Assembly (NCBI RefSeq): GCF_002899715.1
Contig: NZ_PPEK01000012.1
Span: 1 to 64,000 of the forward strand
Length of the DNA stretch: 64,000 bases
DNA from: Enteroscipio rubneri
GTDB lineage: Bacteria > Actinomycetota > Coriobacteriia > Coriobacteriales > Eggerthellaceae
Direction of reading: 5' to 3'
Part shown: in pieces, positions 37,141-45,943 of the stretch
How the letters are laid out: each line of letters opens with the position of its first letter
Position numbering within the stretch: position 1 is the first letter of the stretch
Made by a program: the position numbers and the translations under genes
The notes under the pieces: model-generated
Seen by the model: only the letters and a program-made list of their open reading frames with translations
What the model was told of the DNA's origin: nothing
Database searches by the model: none

Positions 37141-39294
37141 CTAGGACGCGGCACCTTCCAGTAGCGGCGTGAGCGCGCCCCTCGCGAGGACGGCAATGCC
37201 GCGCGTGGCGCGCGAGAGCGTGGTGTAGAGGCGGCGGCGGGCCAGGTCGTCGTCGGCGGGGAAGACGCGCGGCGAGGCGTCCGGGACGATGACGTGGTCG
37301 AACTCGAGGCCCTTCGCCAACTTGAGCGTGATGAGTACGATGCCGCTTTCGGGCAGCTCGCCGCGCTCGTCCAAGAGCGGCGGCGCGTCGTCGCCGAGCA
37401 GCGCCTGCAGCCGCTTGGCCTCATATTTCCACGGCACGATGACGGCGGCGAGCCCCTCGGCCGCGCGTGCCCCGGCCACGGCAGCGTGCAGGGCGTCCGC
37501 GTAGGCGTCGTCTCCGAAGGCGCGGACGGTCGGCGGCTCGTCGGCGCGCTGGATGGAGGAGACCTGGAGCTGCTCCTCGGATGGCAGCAGGCTCGCGAAC
37601 AGGGCGGTGATCTCGGGCGTCGAGCGGTAGCTCGTCATGAGGCGGCATTCCTCCACCGCGCCGCGCGCGGCCTGGAACACCTCGCGCACCTCGTCGAACG
37701 TGGCCGTGTCGGGCACGATGGCCTGGTTCGGGTCGCCCAGCAGTAGAAAGTGTGCGCGACGGAAGTAGCGCGCGAGCACGGCCAGCTGGGCGGCGGTGTA
37801 GTCCTGCACCTCGTCCACCATCACGTACTTGGCGTCCGGGTTGCCGAGGCCCGTGAGCGCCATCTTCAGGTAGAGCCACTCGAGCGGCGCGAGGCCGTCG
37901 GTTTCGAGGAGTCGCATGCCGATTCGGTCGATGCGCAGCCAGGCGTCGTTCTCCACGGCGGCGAAGGCGTCGGCGTAGCGGTCGGTCAGGTAGCGCAGGG
38001 CGAGCGCGCGCTCCTCCTGCTCGTCGGTCGGCGCGATGAACTCGCCGAAGATGCGCAGCTGCTCGTCGGCCTCGAGGGCCTCCAGCTCGTCGAGCGCCTC
38101 GTCGGTTCCGGCCATCTGCTTCAGGCGGCTCTCCAGGCGCGCGTGCAGCTCCTCGCGCATGAGCGTGATGCGATGCGGGCCGGCGGGGATGCGGCCGAGC
38201 TTCTCTGCCAGCTTGCTGATCTGGTCGGCGGCGATGAGGCGCTTCTCGCCGACGCGGACGTCCTTGAAGTCGTTCGCGTCGAACTCGAACGATTCGACAG
38301 CCCGGTCGATGCGCGCGAGTGCGGCGAGCGACACGTCGACGTCGCCGCTGCCGCGGTTGGGCGGCAGCAGGCGGCGCGCGAACTCGTTCCAGGTGAGGCT
38401 TTCAGGGTTGTGTTCGCCCAGGTCGGGGAGCACGCTTGCGATGTAGTGGCTGAACACCGGGTTCGGCGAGACGAGGAACACCTCGCTCGCATCGAGGCTG
38501 CCGCGCTGCTGGTAGAAGAGGTAGGCGATGCGTTGTAGCAGCACCGACGTCTTGCCGCTGCCCGCGATGCCGCTCACCAGCAGCACCGGCACGTCCTCGT
38601 GGCGCACGACGGTGTTCTGCTCCTTCTGGATGGTGGCCGTGATGGCCTTCATCTGCGCGGTGCGCTGCTTCGAGAGCGACGCGAGCAAGAGCGAGTCCTG
38701 GATGGCGACGGTGGTGTCGAAGTAGGCGTTTAGGCGGTCTTCCTCGATGTCGAACTGGCGGCGCAGCTTGAGATCGGCCGTGATGGTGCGGCCGTCGGCC
38801 ACGTAGGAGGTGCGGCCGTTGTCCTGGTTGTAGTAGGTCTCGGCCACCGGCGAGCGCCAGTCCACCACGAGGCGGCGGTAGTTCTCGTCCGAGATGCCGG
38901 CCGTGCCGATGTAGAGCTCCTTGGGTTCCTGCCCGGGCTTGAACTGCAAGGCGACCTTGGCGAAGTAGGGCTGCTTGAGCAGGAGCTCCACCTTGGCGAG
39001 CTCGGCGGCGTCGGCGTCCTGCGCGAGGTTGTACCCGTCGATCACGCGGTTCATGGCCGCGAAGTCCGCGTAGGTCTCCATCGCGTCGGCGTAGGTGGCG
39101 AAGTTGGGCGCGAGCTCCTCGGCCATCGCCTTCTTGTCGGCCGCCGCCTCGCGCTGCGCGCGCTCCATCTTGCGCACGAGGGCGCGTCCGATCTGCTGGA
39201 GCTTCGCGTAAGTTTCAGCGAGGTGACTCTGCTCCTGGTCGAAGACGGGATCGGCGCTGTCGTCGGCGGGGTTCTGGAAGGGTTCGGTCGGCAC
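37141..39294 (-). CDS. HelD-like UvrD-family helicase
   Basis: A 717-residue superfamily 1 helicase of the HelD type, ATPases that strip stalled RNA polymerase from DNA. The N-terminal ~110 residues form the HelD coiled-coil arm (EQSHLAETYAKLQQIGRALVRKM), followed by the YIGTAGI and VDWRSPVAETYY sequences specific to the family. Then come Walker A GIAGSGKTSVLLQRIAYL (Lys248), MVDEVQDYTAAQ, LLLGDPNQAI, TSYRSTPEI, LKLAKGLEFDHVIV and YTTLSRATRGI. I use the GTG at 39294 because AAGGAG lies at proper distance and HelD proteins start there. The frame continues upstream without homology. Convergent with the SF1 helicase. Confidence 0.88.
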   Translation of the reverse strand: MPTEPFQNPADDSADPVFDQEQSHLAETYAKLQQIGRALVRKMERAQREAAADKKAMAEELAPNFATYADAMETYADFAAMNRVIDGYNLAQDADAAELAKVELLLKQPYFAKVALQFKPGQEPKELYIGTAGISDENYRRLVVDWRSPVAETYYNQDNGRTSYVADGRTITADLKLRRQFDIEEDRLNAYFDTTVAIQDSLLLASLSKQRTAQMKAITATIQKEQNTVVRHEDVPVLLVSGIAGSGKTSVLLQRIAYLFYQQRGSLDASEVFLVSPNPVFSHYIASVLPDLGEHNPESLTWNEFARRLLPPNRGSGDVDVSLAALARIDRAVESFEFDANDFKDVRVGEKRLIAADQISKLAEKLGRIPAGPHRITLMREELHARLESRLKQMAGTDEALDELEALEADEQLRIFGEFIAPTDEQEERALALRYLTDRYADAFAAVENDAWLRIDRIGMRLLETDGLAPLEWLYLKMALTGLGNPDAKYVMVDEVQDYTAAQLAVLARYFRRAHFLLLGDPNQAIVPDTATFDEVREVFQAARGAVEECRLMTSYRSTPEITALFASLLPSEEQLQVSSIQRADEPPTVRAFGDDAYADALHAAVAGARAAEGLAAVIVPWKYEAKRLQALLGDDAPPLLDERGELPESGIVLITLKLAKGLEFDHVIVPDASPRVFPADDDLARRRLYTTLSRATRGIAVLARGALTPLLEGAAS

Positions 39295-39636
39295 GGGTTC
39301 TCCTTGCGGCGCGCATCGGTCAGGTTGAAAAGTTCGCCGAAACATTTTACCGGATTCGGCCGCGCGGGAGGCCGCTGTCAGCGATTCGTGGAATGCGGAA
39401 GGCGTTTGCGGCCTTGCGCCATGGAAATCCACCCGAAAACGCATCGAGTTCCGGTTCTGCGCAGGATTCCGTTGTTTTCGCAACGTGCGCGAGGGCGGGC
39501 GGGGGACTGTGGGTCCCTCCGACAAATCCGACCAGGGAAAACGAGCCGTGCATTCAGCGCGCGAACCGGAATGCCCGCGCGAAACCGTCGCAAGTCGCAT
39601 TTTGCGAGGAATTCCTTGGCGCGGCTCTCTCGAGTT
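39295..39636. other. intergenic region upstream of the HelD-like gene
   Basis: No gene seen. It should carry the HelD-like promoter and the 3' end of the peptide deformylase operon; no clear boxes or hairpin. Confidence 0.35.
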
Positions 39637-40047
39637 CTAGATCAGGATGCCGTTGCAGTGGTCTATCTCGTGCTGGATGATCTGCGCGGTGAAGCCGGCG
39701 AACGTTTGCTCGCGCGGTTGGAAGTCTCGGTCCTCGAAACGCACCTTGATGGTGCGGTGGCGCGTCGCGCGGCGGCTGCCAGGAAGCGACAGGCAGCCCT
39801 CCTCGGCCTCGTACGCGCCCGAGCGGCTGACGATTTCCGGGTTGAACATGACGCGCGGCGTGCCCTCGTCGTCGAAGACGATGATGCGCTTGGCCGTGCC
39901 GATCATGTTGGCCGCCATGCCGACGCATTCGTGGGCGTGTGCCGCGAGCGTGTCGAGCAGGTCCTGCGCCGTCTGCGCGTCGGCCGCCGTGGCGGCCGAC
40001 GAGGGCAGCGAAAGGAACGTGCGGTTCGTCATGATGGGCCTGATCAT
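39637..40047 (-). CDS. peptide deformylase family protein (HEIDH intact)
   Basis: A 136-residue short peptide deformylase. The metal-binding set is complete: EGCLSLPG with the Cys ligand, and QHEIDHCNG with both His ligands and the catalytic Glu. Motif 1, which in standard enzymes is GxGLAAxQ, reads GMAANMIG, so the conserved Gln is Met, as in a known Clostridia/Coriobacteriia subgroup. It would remove the N-formyl group from nascent proteins. It follows its paralog by 18 nt in the same operon. No full-length PDF is elsewhere in the window. Confidence 0.8.
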   Translation of the reverse strand: MIRPIMTNRTFLSLPSSAATAADAQTAQDLLDTLAAHAHECVGMAANMIGTAKRIIVFDDEGTPRVMFNPEIVSRSGAYEAEEGCLSLPGSRRATRHRTIKVRFEDRDFQPREQTFAGFTAQIIQHEIDHCNGILI

Positions 40048-40065
40048 TGCGATGCGCCTGGGATC

Positions 40066-40485
40066 TTAAACCAGCTTGCCCTTGCAGTGGTCGATCATGT
40101 GCTGGATAAGCTCGGCGGTCCAGCCGGCGAAGTCGCGCTTGCGGCTGACGAGGGCACCGTCCACCAGTTCTTCGTAGACCACCTTTATGCGCTCGAAGCG
40201 CGTCACCTTCGATTCGGCCTCCAGTGTGAGGCAGCCTTCGACGGTCTTGTACGCGCCGAGCGCCTGCTTGAGAACCGGGTTGTACATGACGTGCGGCTGC
40301 TCGTCCTCGTCGTGGTAGACGACGACGGCCTTCGCCACGCCGATTTGGTTGGCGGCCAGGCACGCCGCCTCGTCGAGCGAGGCGAGGGTGTCGAGCAGGT
40401 CCTGCGCCACGGCGGCGTCCTCGGCGGTGGCGGGCTCGCACGGCTGCGAGAGGAAGGCTTCGTCGGTCACGAGTTCTTTGATCAT
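40066..40485 (-). CDS. peptide deformylase paralog with substituted catalytic glutamate
   Basis: A 139-residue paralog clearly related to its neighbour. Motif 1 is intact in the key position (CLAANQIG keeps the Gln). The EGCLTLE Cys is present. But motif 3 reads QHMIDHCKG: the Glu that acts as general base is Met, while the two metal-binding His remain. Known PDF mutants at this Glu lose activity, so it is predicted to be a non-deformylase or a regulatory subunit. The ATG has AAGGGAG upstream. It is first in the operon. Confidence 0.78.
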   Translation of the reverse strand: MIKELVTDEAFLSQPCEPATAEDAAVAQDLLDTLASLDEAACLAANQIGVAKAVVVYHDEDEQPHVMYNPVLKQALGAYKTVEGCLTLEAESKVTRFERIKVVYEELVDGALVSRKRDFAGWTAELIQHMIDHCKGKLV

Positions 40486-40647
40486 GATGCTCCCTTGCGG
40501 ATAGAGGTCTCGTTCTTCTGCGTCGCCGCCCAGGCGCCGCTTCGGTGTCGGTCATTCTATCACGAAGATGCCAAGCGAGCTTTTTCGTCATCGTGCCGCA
40601 AGGGCTTGAGATGCATAAGCTTCAACTGTCGAAAGTGCTAATATAAG

Positions 40648-40679
40648 AGTCTTTTCTTGCTCTTTCAATAGAAAAGGCT
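40648..40679. promoter_or_regulatory. hipBA operator-promoter
   Basis: Inverted repeat AGTCTTTTCT (40648-40657) and AGAAAAGGCT (40670-40679), 9 of 10 paired. It overlaps TTGCTC at 40657-40662 and the TATTAT -10 box at 40679-40684 (16-nt spacing). It would suit autorepression by the HipB-like protein. Confidence 0.6.
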
Positions 40680-40691
40680 ATTATAGTGGCT

Positions 40692-40973
40692 ATGATTGAT
40701 TTCGAGCAAAAGACCCCAGGAGAAATCGCCCTCTCGATTGCGGAGCGTGTTCGGGCGCGTCGGAAAGAGCTCGGGCTCACGCAGAAGCAGCTGAGCGCAA
40801 AAGCTGGCATGTCGCTCGCCTCGTACAAACGCTTCGAGCAGAAGGGCTTGATCGCCTTCGACGCGCTGATCCGCATCGCCATCGCGCTTGGTAGCGAGGA
40901 CGACTTCGACGGGCTGTTCGCGCAGCGCGGTTACGCGTCGATCGAGGAGGTCATCCGTGGCAAGCGCCGTTGA
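40692..40973 (+). CDS. HipB-like antitoxin (XRE helix-turn-helix)
   Basis: A 93-residue protein with a Cro/C1-type helix-turn-helix (RARRKELGLTQKQLSAKAGMS, ASYKRFEQKG). As HipB in known pairs it should bind its operator and neutralise HipA. The -10 box TATTAT at 40679-40684 puts the transcription start at about 40691, so ATG 40692 is leaderless; the GTG at 40686 is upstream of the transcript. It overlaps the toxin gene by 17 nt. Confidence 0.82.
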   Translation: MIDFEQKTPGEIALSIAERVRARRKELGLTQKQLSAKAGMSLASYKRFEQKGLIAFDALIRIAIALGSEDDFDGLFAQRGYASIEEVIRGKRR

Positions 40974-42135
40974 CAAGCGGTCAGTCGGGCCTTTCGAGGA
41001 CATCGATCTTGATGTGAGGTCGCTGATCGTCTCGTTGAGGAGCGCGCCGGTGGGAACGCTCGCGCAGACCGAGGACGGCGTGCTCGCGTTCCAGTACGCC
41101 GACTCCTGGATCGAGGGCGGATTCTCCCTGAGCCCGTTCAGCTTGCCGCTCGAACGGAGGGTGTTCGTGGCAAAGCCGCATCCTCTGGGCGGCGTGTACG
41201 GCGCGTTCGACGACAGCCTGCCCGACGGCTGGGGAAGGCTCCTCGTGGATCGAACGTTGCGGGAGCATGGAGTCGACCCCTTCTCAGTGGGGCCGCTCGC
41301 ACGCCTGGCCATCGTGGGGAAAAGCGGCATGGGAGCGCTTGAATACGAGCCGGAGCTGCGTTTGGCGAAGCCGTCGGCGATGGGCGATCTCGATGCCATC
41401 GCACAAGCGTGTGCCAAAGTGCTCGCAACCGACTATTCGGAGGATCTTGACGCATTGTTCCTGATGGGGGGATCGTCTGGCGGAGCACGTCCGAAAATCC
41501 TTACGTCTATCGACGGCGAGGAATGGATCGTCAAATTCCCGTCATCTCACGACAAGGCCGACATAGGGGCGGAGGAGTTCGCGCTGGCGCTCGCCGCTCG
41601 CGCATGCGGCATCGAGGTGCCGCCGGTTCGCTTGCTGCCCTCGAAGCGGTGCGCGGGCTATTTCGCCATCAAGCGGTTCGACAGGACGCGCGATGGCTCT
41701 GGGAATGCGCGTAAAGTGCACATGGCTTCGGTCGGGGCGCTCTTGGAGACTTCGCACCGAACGCCGAACCTCGACTACGACCTGCTCATGCGCTTGACGC
41801 TCCGGCTCACCGACGACATGGGAGAGGTTGCGCGCCTGGTTCGCCTCATGGCCTTCAACGCGCTTGCGGGAAACCGAGACGACCATGCGAAGAACTTCAC
41901 GTTCCTTTATGAGGATTCGCTCGGCAGGTGGACGCTGTCGCCCGCGTACGACCTGACGCGGAATCCCGGAATGAACGGTCAGCATGCCACGATGATCAAC
42001 GGGAAAGGGTCGGGTATCGCGCGGGAGGATCTGCTTGCGGTCGCGTCGCGTGCGGGGCTGCCGGCGCGTGCGGCGCGCACGATGCTGGACGAGGTTGAGG
42101 GGAGCGTGAGGGAGGCGCTGGGGAAGCTCGGGTGA
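40957..42135 (+). CDS. HipA-like serine/threonine kinase toxin
   Basis: A 392-residue HipA kinase. The N-subdomain couple GSSGGARPK is the P-loop-like site whose serine is autophosphorylated in E. coli HipA. NALAGNRDDHAKNFTFLY contains the catalytic Asp of the N-x-D-x-H-x-K-N motif, and LSPAYDLT the Mg-binding Asp. HipA phosphorylates glutamyl-tRNA synthetase and causes growth arrest; the target here is unknown. The GTG start at 40957 has GAGGAGG upstream and lies in the hipB 3' end. The gene is complete and unbroken. Confidence 0.88.
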   Translation: MASAVDKRSVGPFEDIDLDVRSLIVSLRSAPVGTLAQTEDGVLAFQYADSWIEGGFSLSPFSLPLERRVFVAKPHPLGGVYGAFDDSLPDGWGRLLVDRTLREHGVDPFSVGPLARLAIVGKSGMGALEYEPELRLAKPSAMGDLDAIAQACAKVLATDYSEDLDALFLMGGSSGGARPKILTSIDGEEWIVKFPSSHDKADIGAEEFALALAARACGIEVPPVRLLPSKRCAGYFAIKRFDRTRDGSGNARKVHMASVGALLETSHRTPNLDYDLLMRLTLRLTDDMGEVARLVRLMAFNALAGNRDDHAKNFTFLYEDSLGRWTLSPAYDLTRNPGMNGQHATMINGKGSGIAREDLLAVASRAGLPARAARTMLDEVEGSVREALGKLG

Positions 42136-42144
42136 GGGCTGCCG

Positions 42145-42621
42145 TCAGAGCTTCTCGGCGCGCTTGCGCACGGCCTCCAGCGCTGCGGACGCGTCGGAGG
42201 CGACGAGCGGGGCGGTGCTGTCCGGGTAGCGGCCGGGGTCGATGCCTTCGAGCGCTTGGATGATGCGCGGCGCGAGCGCGGGTTGCGCTACGGCGAGTGA
42301 GGGTATGGCTTGGATGCATTGGCGCGCGGTCGTGGGTTTCGGGTCGCCCAGCAGGTGCGCGAGGTCGTCGAAGATGCCGGCCGTGCGCCCCTCGGCATCC
42401 CAGCGGGCGTTCGAGACGACGAGCAGGAAGCCCCGCACGCGCATGAAGGCGCTCTTCGCGTGCAGCAGGCGCGCGAACGTGTCGAAGTGGGCGGCGACGG
42501 CGTCGGTCGCTTCGCTGAGCGCGAGCAGCTCCTTGAGCGCCGCGTAGGCGTCGGCGTTGTCGCGGCCTTGCAGGCGCTCCACCAGGAGCTCGATGCGGGC
42601 GCGGTCCTCGTGATCGCTCAT
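42145..42621 (-). CDS. HEAT-like repeat protein, unknown function
   Basis: A 158-residue all-helical protein. The sequence LVERLQGRDNADAYAALKELL, FDTFARLLHAKSAFMRVRGFLL, and DPKPTTARQCIQAIPSLA reads as HEAT/ARM-type helical hairpins, as in proteins often named SufBD-like in databases though unrelated to Suf enzymes. No catalytic residues. It is the second gene of a minus-strand pair, and is convergent with hipA. Function unknown; a scaffold or adaptor role is likely. Confidence 0.65.
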   Translation of the reverse strand: MSDHEDRARIELLVERLQGRDNADAYAALKELLALSEATDAVAAHFDTFARLLHAKSAFMRVRGFLLVVSNARWDAEGRTAGIFDDLAHLLGDPKPTTARQCIQAIPSLAVAQPALAPRIIQALEGIDPGRYPDSTAPLVASDASAALEAVRKRAEKL

Positions 42622-42627
42622 GGGGCT

Positions 42628-43182
42628 TTAGCCTCCGCCGTTCTTGCGCTTGAGCTTGGCGGCGATGCGCGTGGCCTTGTCGGCGGCGGCGCGGCCGATC
42701 TTCGGGGTGTCCTCGCGCACGTGGGTCGCGGCGGCCCTCGCGCCGTCGGACACCGCGTGACCCACCTTGGGGGCGGTTTCCCGCACGTGTCCGGCCGCCG
42801 ATTTCGCGCCTGCCGCAGCGGCCCTCGCGCCGGTCTGGGCTCCAGCGGCGACGGTCTTCGCTCCGGCCTTCGCCGTGCGGGCGACGTCGGGCGCCACCTC
42901 CTTGGCCTTTGCGGCCGCCTTGCGCACGTAGGGCTCGGCCACCGGCGCCACCTTCGGCGCGACTTTCGCAACCGTCCTCACCGTGGGCATGGCGCGGTTC
43001 GCGACGCGCTTCACGGCCGGGGGGAAGGGGGCGAAGCGCAGGGCCTTCTCGGCGATGTCGACCGCCTTCTCGAAGGTCTCGGCGTACTCGGCCGTGGTTT
43101 TGGCCGGCTTGCCCGGGTCGCGCGGCTCTCTCGCGTCGTCTTGGGGGCGGCCTTCCGCTGTACCGGGCGCGTTGTCGTCCAA
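42628..43182 (-). CDS. Ala/Lys-rich hypothetical protein
   Basis: Unrecognised, rich in Ala, Lys and Arg, helical, with internal repeats: GHVRETAPKVGHAVSDGAR and THVREDTPKIGRAAADKA are copies of one ~19-residue unit. This may be a nucleoid-binding or histone-H1-like tail. I use the TTG start preceded by GAAAGGAAA; an ATG at 43221 is possible but lacks a binding site. It directly precedes the HEAT-like gene by 6 nt. Confidence 0.5.
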   Translation of the reverse strand: MDDNAPGTAEGRPQDDAREPRDPGKPAKTTAEYAETFEKAVDIAEKALRFAPFPPAVKRVANRAMPTVRTVAKVAPKVAPVAEPYVRKAAAKAKEVAPDVARTAKAGAKTVAAGAQTGARAAAAGAKSAAGHVRETAPKVGHAVSDGARAAATHVREDTPKIGRAAADKATRIAAKLKRKNGGG

Positions 43183-43296
43183 GGTGGCTTTCCTTTCGCG
43201 CAGGAAGGGGATTTGCTCCATTCATTCTGCCATATATCGTCCCATATGCATAAGTCGTTGCAGCATTATTCGTTATCCGACACTTTCTTGCTTCGC

Positions 43297-43302
43297 TATA
43301 AT
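43297..43302 (+). promoter_or_regulatory. -10 box of the GmrSD-type gene
   Basis: TATAAT about 55 nt before the ATG; no clear -35. Confidence 0.45.
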
Positions 43303-43357
43303 GAAAAGCGATGGGGTCGCGATGCGACTGAAGACGCCCATACGAAGGGGAGCGTTC

Positions 43358-45919
43358 ATGGAACCATCTGCTGCGTACTTGCTGGACAATTTGTCGGCTC
43401 AGTCGCTTCGCTATATCATTCCGGTTTTCCAGCGAAAGTATGCATGGGATGAAGAGCAGTGTCGTCAGCTGTGGGACGATATTGTTGCGGTCGGGAATGC
43501 GGAAAGCGGCAGTCACTTTACCGGGTCTATCGTGTGGGTCCGAAACGGCGAAGTGGGCGGAGACGGTGGAATCACGGCGCTGCTGATCGATGGACAACAA
43601 CGATTGACCACGCTGTCCTTGCTGTTGCTTGCTCTTGCCGATTTCGCACAAGACCATGAAGGGCGTGCACCGGATGGCGAGGATCTCGATTTTTTTGCAG
43701 AGGACATCTGCAACGATTACCTTCTGCACAAAAAGCGCTCGAAGGGACCTGATCGCTATAAGATCACGTTGTCGGAGGAAGACAACGAAACATACCACTC
43801 GCTTATCGAGCACGTGGTCGACGCTTCGTCGCCGGTAGTCGAAGAATCGCAGCGCATCCTGGATAATTACGAATTTTTCCGGTCGCGCCTCTCTTCGTAT
43901 GGCGACCCAAATGCCATTTGGCGCGGCGTACGACGACTGCAGGTCATTTCGGTGTCGCTCAGTCCCGGCGATGACAATCCTCAGCTCATCTTCGAATCCA
44001 TGAATTCGACGGGAAAAGATTTAGCTGCATCAGATCTCGTACGCAATTTCGTGCTCATGGGTCTTCCGGTCGACGAGCAGAACCGCCTGTACGAACACTA
44101 TTGGCGGCGCATCGAGCGCACGTTGCAAAGCGCCGTTTTCGTCAGTGCGTTCGATGAGTTCTTACAAGACTATCTGACCATTAGGAATGCGCCCGAGGCT
44201 ATCAATCGCAAAGACATTTACCCTGCATTCAAGCGCGTAGTGATCGGCAACGATATCGACGAAGGTTGCGAGGTCGAGGGTCTCCTGGGGGAAATGCTCC
44301 AGTATGCGGGCTACTATGCGCGCGTGCGTTTGGGATCGGAACAGGACGCTCTCTTGCGAGAGCGGTTTGACAACTTGGTGAAACTAGGCGTGACCGTAGT
44401 CGATCCGCTGCTCATGCATTTCTGTTCTTTGCAAGACAGTGGACGCATCGAGCGCAAAGAACTCGTTCGATTGTTGGATATCGCAGAATGCTACCTCATG
44501 CGTCGTGCGGTGTGCTCGTGCGCAACTAACTCTCTCAACAAGTTCTTTCCCTCCTGCATTGCGAAGCTTGAAGTGCAGGCTGAAATCGGCAGCGAAAGCA
44601 TTTCGGATATTTTTCTGGCATTGCTTGAGCTAGAACGCGGAACGGCGCGCCGCTTCCCCGACGATGCGGAATTTGCCGGTAACCTGGCGGGTAGGAACGT
44701 ATACGCATTCAAAAAGGCGCTTTACTTGCTGTATCGGTTGGAAAATGCTCGCCATGCTAAGAATCCGACCGACTTTTTCACGGGGCAGTTTACCATCGAG
44801 CATATCATGCCGCAGAATGCCTTGGCCCATGGAGACTGGATAGACATGCTCGGTGGCGAGGCTGAGGCTGCGCGTGTGCACGCCGAACTGCTGCACAACG
44901 TAGGCAACTTGACGGTAACCGCGTACAATTCGGAATTGTCCGATGGGACGTTTTCGGAGAAGAAGTCTCGCATGGTGGGGGGCTTTGGAAACGACGTGGT
45001 TCTGCTGTCGCAAGGGGTTGCCGCGGCGGATGAATGGAACGAAGCCGCCATTCTTGCGCGTCGTGACAACCTGGTCGCCGATGCACTCCAGGTTTGGGGT
45101 AAGCCGGTGGTCGACGAAACGGTGATGGATCGAGTGAGCGCTCAAGCGAAACCAAAGAGCGCCTCTGCCAGGGCTGAGACTTTCCGGGACCTCTTCGCGA
45201 ACGGGTTCGTGAACGGGTCGACCGTTCTCGTGCATGAGGGAAGAAACGGCCGGATACTGGCATACGTGACCGAGGATGGGCGAATCAGGATCGAGAACGA
45301 AGACGTGGTCAAGAGTCCGTCCGTCGCGGCCATTCGCAGCCAGCAATTGCGCTTTGGCGGCGTGTCGTCGCGAAACGGTTGGCGTTATTGGCGGGTGATG
45401 GAGGACGGGAGGCCCGGCGTTATGCTGGATGATCTGCGCCTTCGTGCGGCCGCAGGACTTGACGTCGGCATCCAAACGGAGGAAGGCATCTGCGAACTGC
45501 GTGCGAGTTTTTGGGGAGGTCTGTACGAATACGCTTCCGAATACCCGGGCTTTAGCGATGCCTTTGGAGATTTGAGCGAGAGAGTGCGCAACACGTCCCA
45601 TTACTGCGATCTCTCGTGCGGAACGTCCCGGCGTCATGTGTGCTTGATGCTACTCACGCGGCCCTCGTCACGGGGCGTGGCGGCGCAGGAATGGTTCGAC
45701 GAGTCGGACGCCTATCCGGATTTTTGGAATCGGCGTGCGGAGATCAACCGCTGTTTCGACACTGAAAGCGAGCCTGAATGGGATGAGCCTGGCGTGGGCA
45801 AGAAATCGCGTTCGGTGACGATGCGGTATCCACTTGATGTGACGGATCCAGACACCTGGGAAGAAGCGTACGAGTGGCTTGTTCGAAGAGCTTGGGAGCT
45901 TCGCACGGCTTTTGCGTGA
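43358..45919 (+). CDS. GmrSD-type (DUF262/DUF1524) nuclease with RAMA domain
   Basis: An 853-residue single-chain relative of the type IV modification-dependent restriction system GmrSD. DUF262 carries the ParB/Srx-like nucleotide site DGQQRLTT (residues 78-85) and FQRKYAWDEEQC upstream. DUF1524 has the HNH motif TIEHIMPQNALAHGDW (His482). Residues ~608-688 look like a RAMA domain, found in restriction and methylase proteins (FANGFVNGSTVL, then NGWRYWRVMEDGRPGVMLDDL). The final ~160 residues resemble DUF4268. It is predicted to cleave modified phage DNA. The ATG has AAGGGGAG upstream. The gene ends in an A9G9 run. Confidence 0.85.
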   Translation: MEPSAAYLLDNLSAQSLRYIIPVFQRKYAWDEEQCRQLWDDIVAVGNAESGSHFTGSIVWVRNGEVGGDGGITALLIDGQQRLTTLSLLLLALADFAQDHEGRAPDGEDLDFFAEDICNDYLLHKKRSKGPDRYKITLSEEDNETYHSLIEHVVDASSPVVEESQRILDNYEFFRSRLSSYGDPNAIWRGVRRLQVISVSLSPGDDNPQLIFESMNSTGKDLAASDLVRNFVLMGLPVDEQNRLYEHYWRRIERTLQSAVFVSAFDEFLQDYLTIRNAPEAINRKDIYPAFKRVVIGNDIDEGCEVEGLLGEMLQYAGYYARVRLGSEQDALLRERFDNLVKLGVTVVDPLLMHFCSLQDSGRIERKELVRLLDIAECYLMRRAVCSCATNSLNKFFPSCIAKLEVQAEIGSESISDIFLALLELERGTARRFPDDAEFAGNLAGRNVYAFKKALYLLYRLENARHAKNPTDFFTGQFTIEHIMPQNALAHGDWIDMLGGEAEAARVHAELLHNVGNLTVTAYNSELSDGTFSEKKSRMVGGFGNDVVLLSQGVAAADEWNEAAILARRDNLVADALQVWGKPVVDETVMDRVSAQAKPKSASARAETFRDLFANGFVNGSTVLVHEGRNGRILAYVTEDGRIRIENEDVVKSPSVAAIRSQQLRFGGVSSRNGWRYWRVMEDGRPGVMLDDLRLRAAAGLDVGIQTEEGICELRASFWGGLYEYASEYPGFSDAFGDLSERVRNTSHYCDLSCGTSRRHVCLMLLTRPSSRGVAAQEWFDESDAYPDFWNRRAEINRCFDTESEPEWDEPGVGKKSRSVTMRYPLDVTDPDTWEEAYEWLVRRAWELRTAFA

Positions 45920-45925
45920 GGGGCG

Positions 45926-45943
45926 AAAAAAAAAGGGGGGGGG
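45926..45943. repeat. homopolymer tracts A9 and G9
   Basis: Nine A followed by nine G, between the stops of the convergent GmrSD-type and HTH genes. On the minus strand this is C9T9 after a GGGGC/GCCCC stem that includes the gene's last codons, so it may act as the terminator of the HTH gene. Confidence 0.7.
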
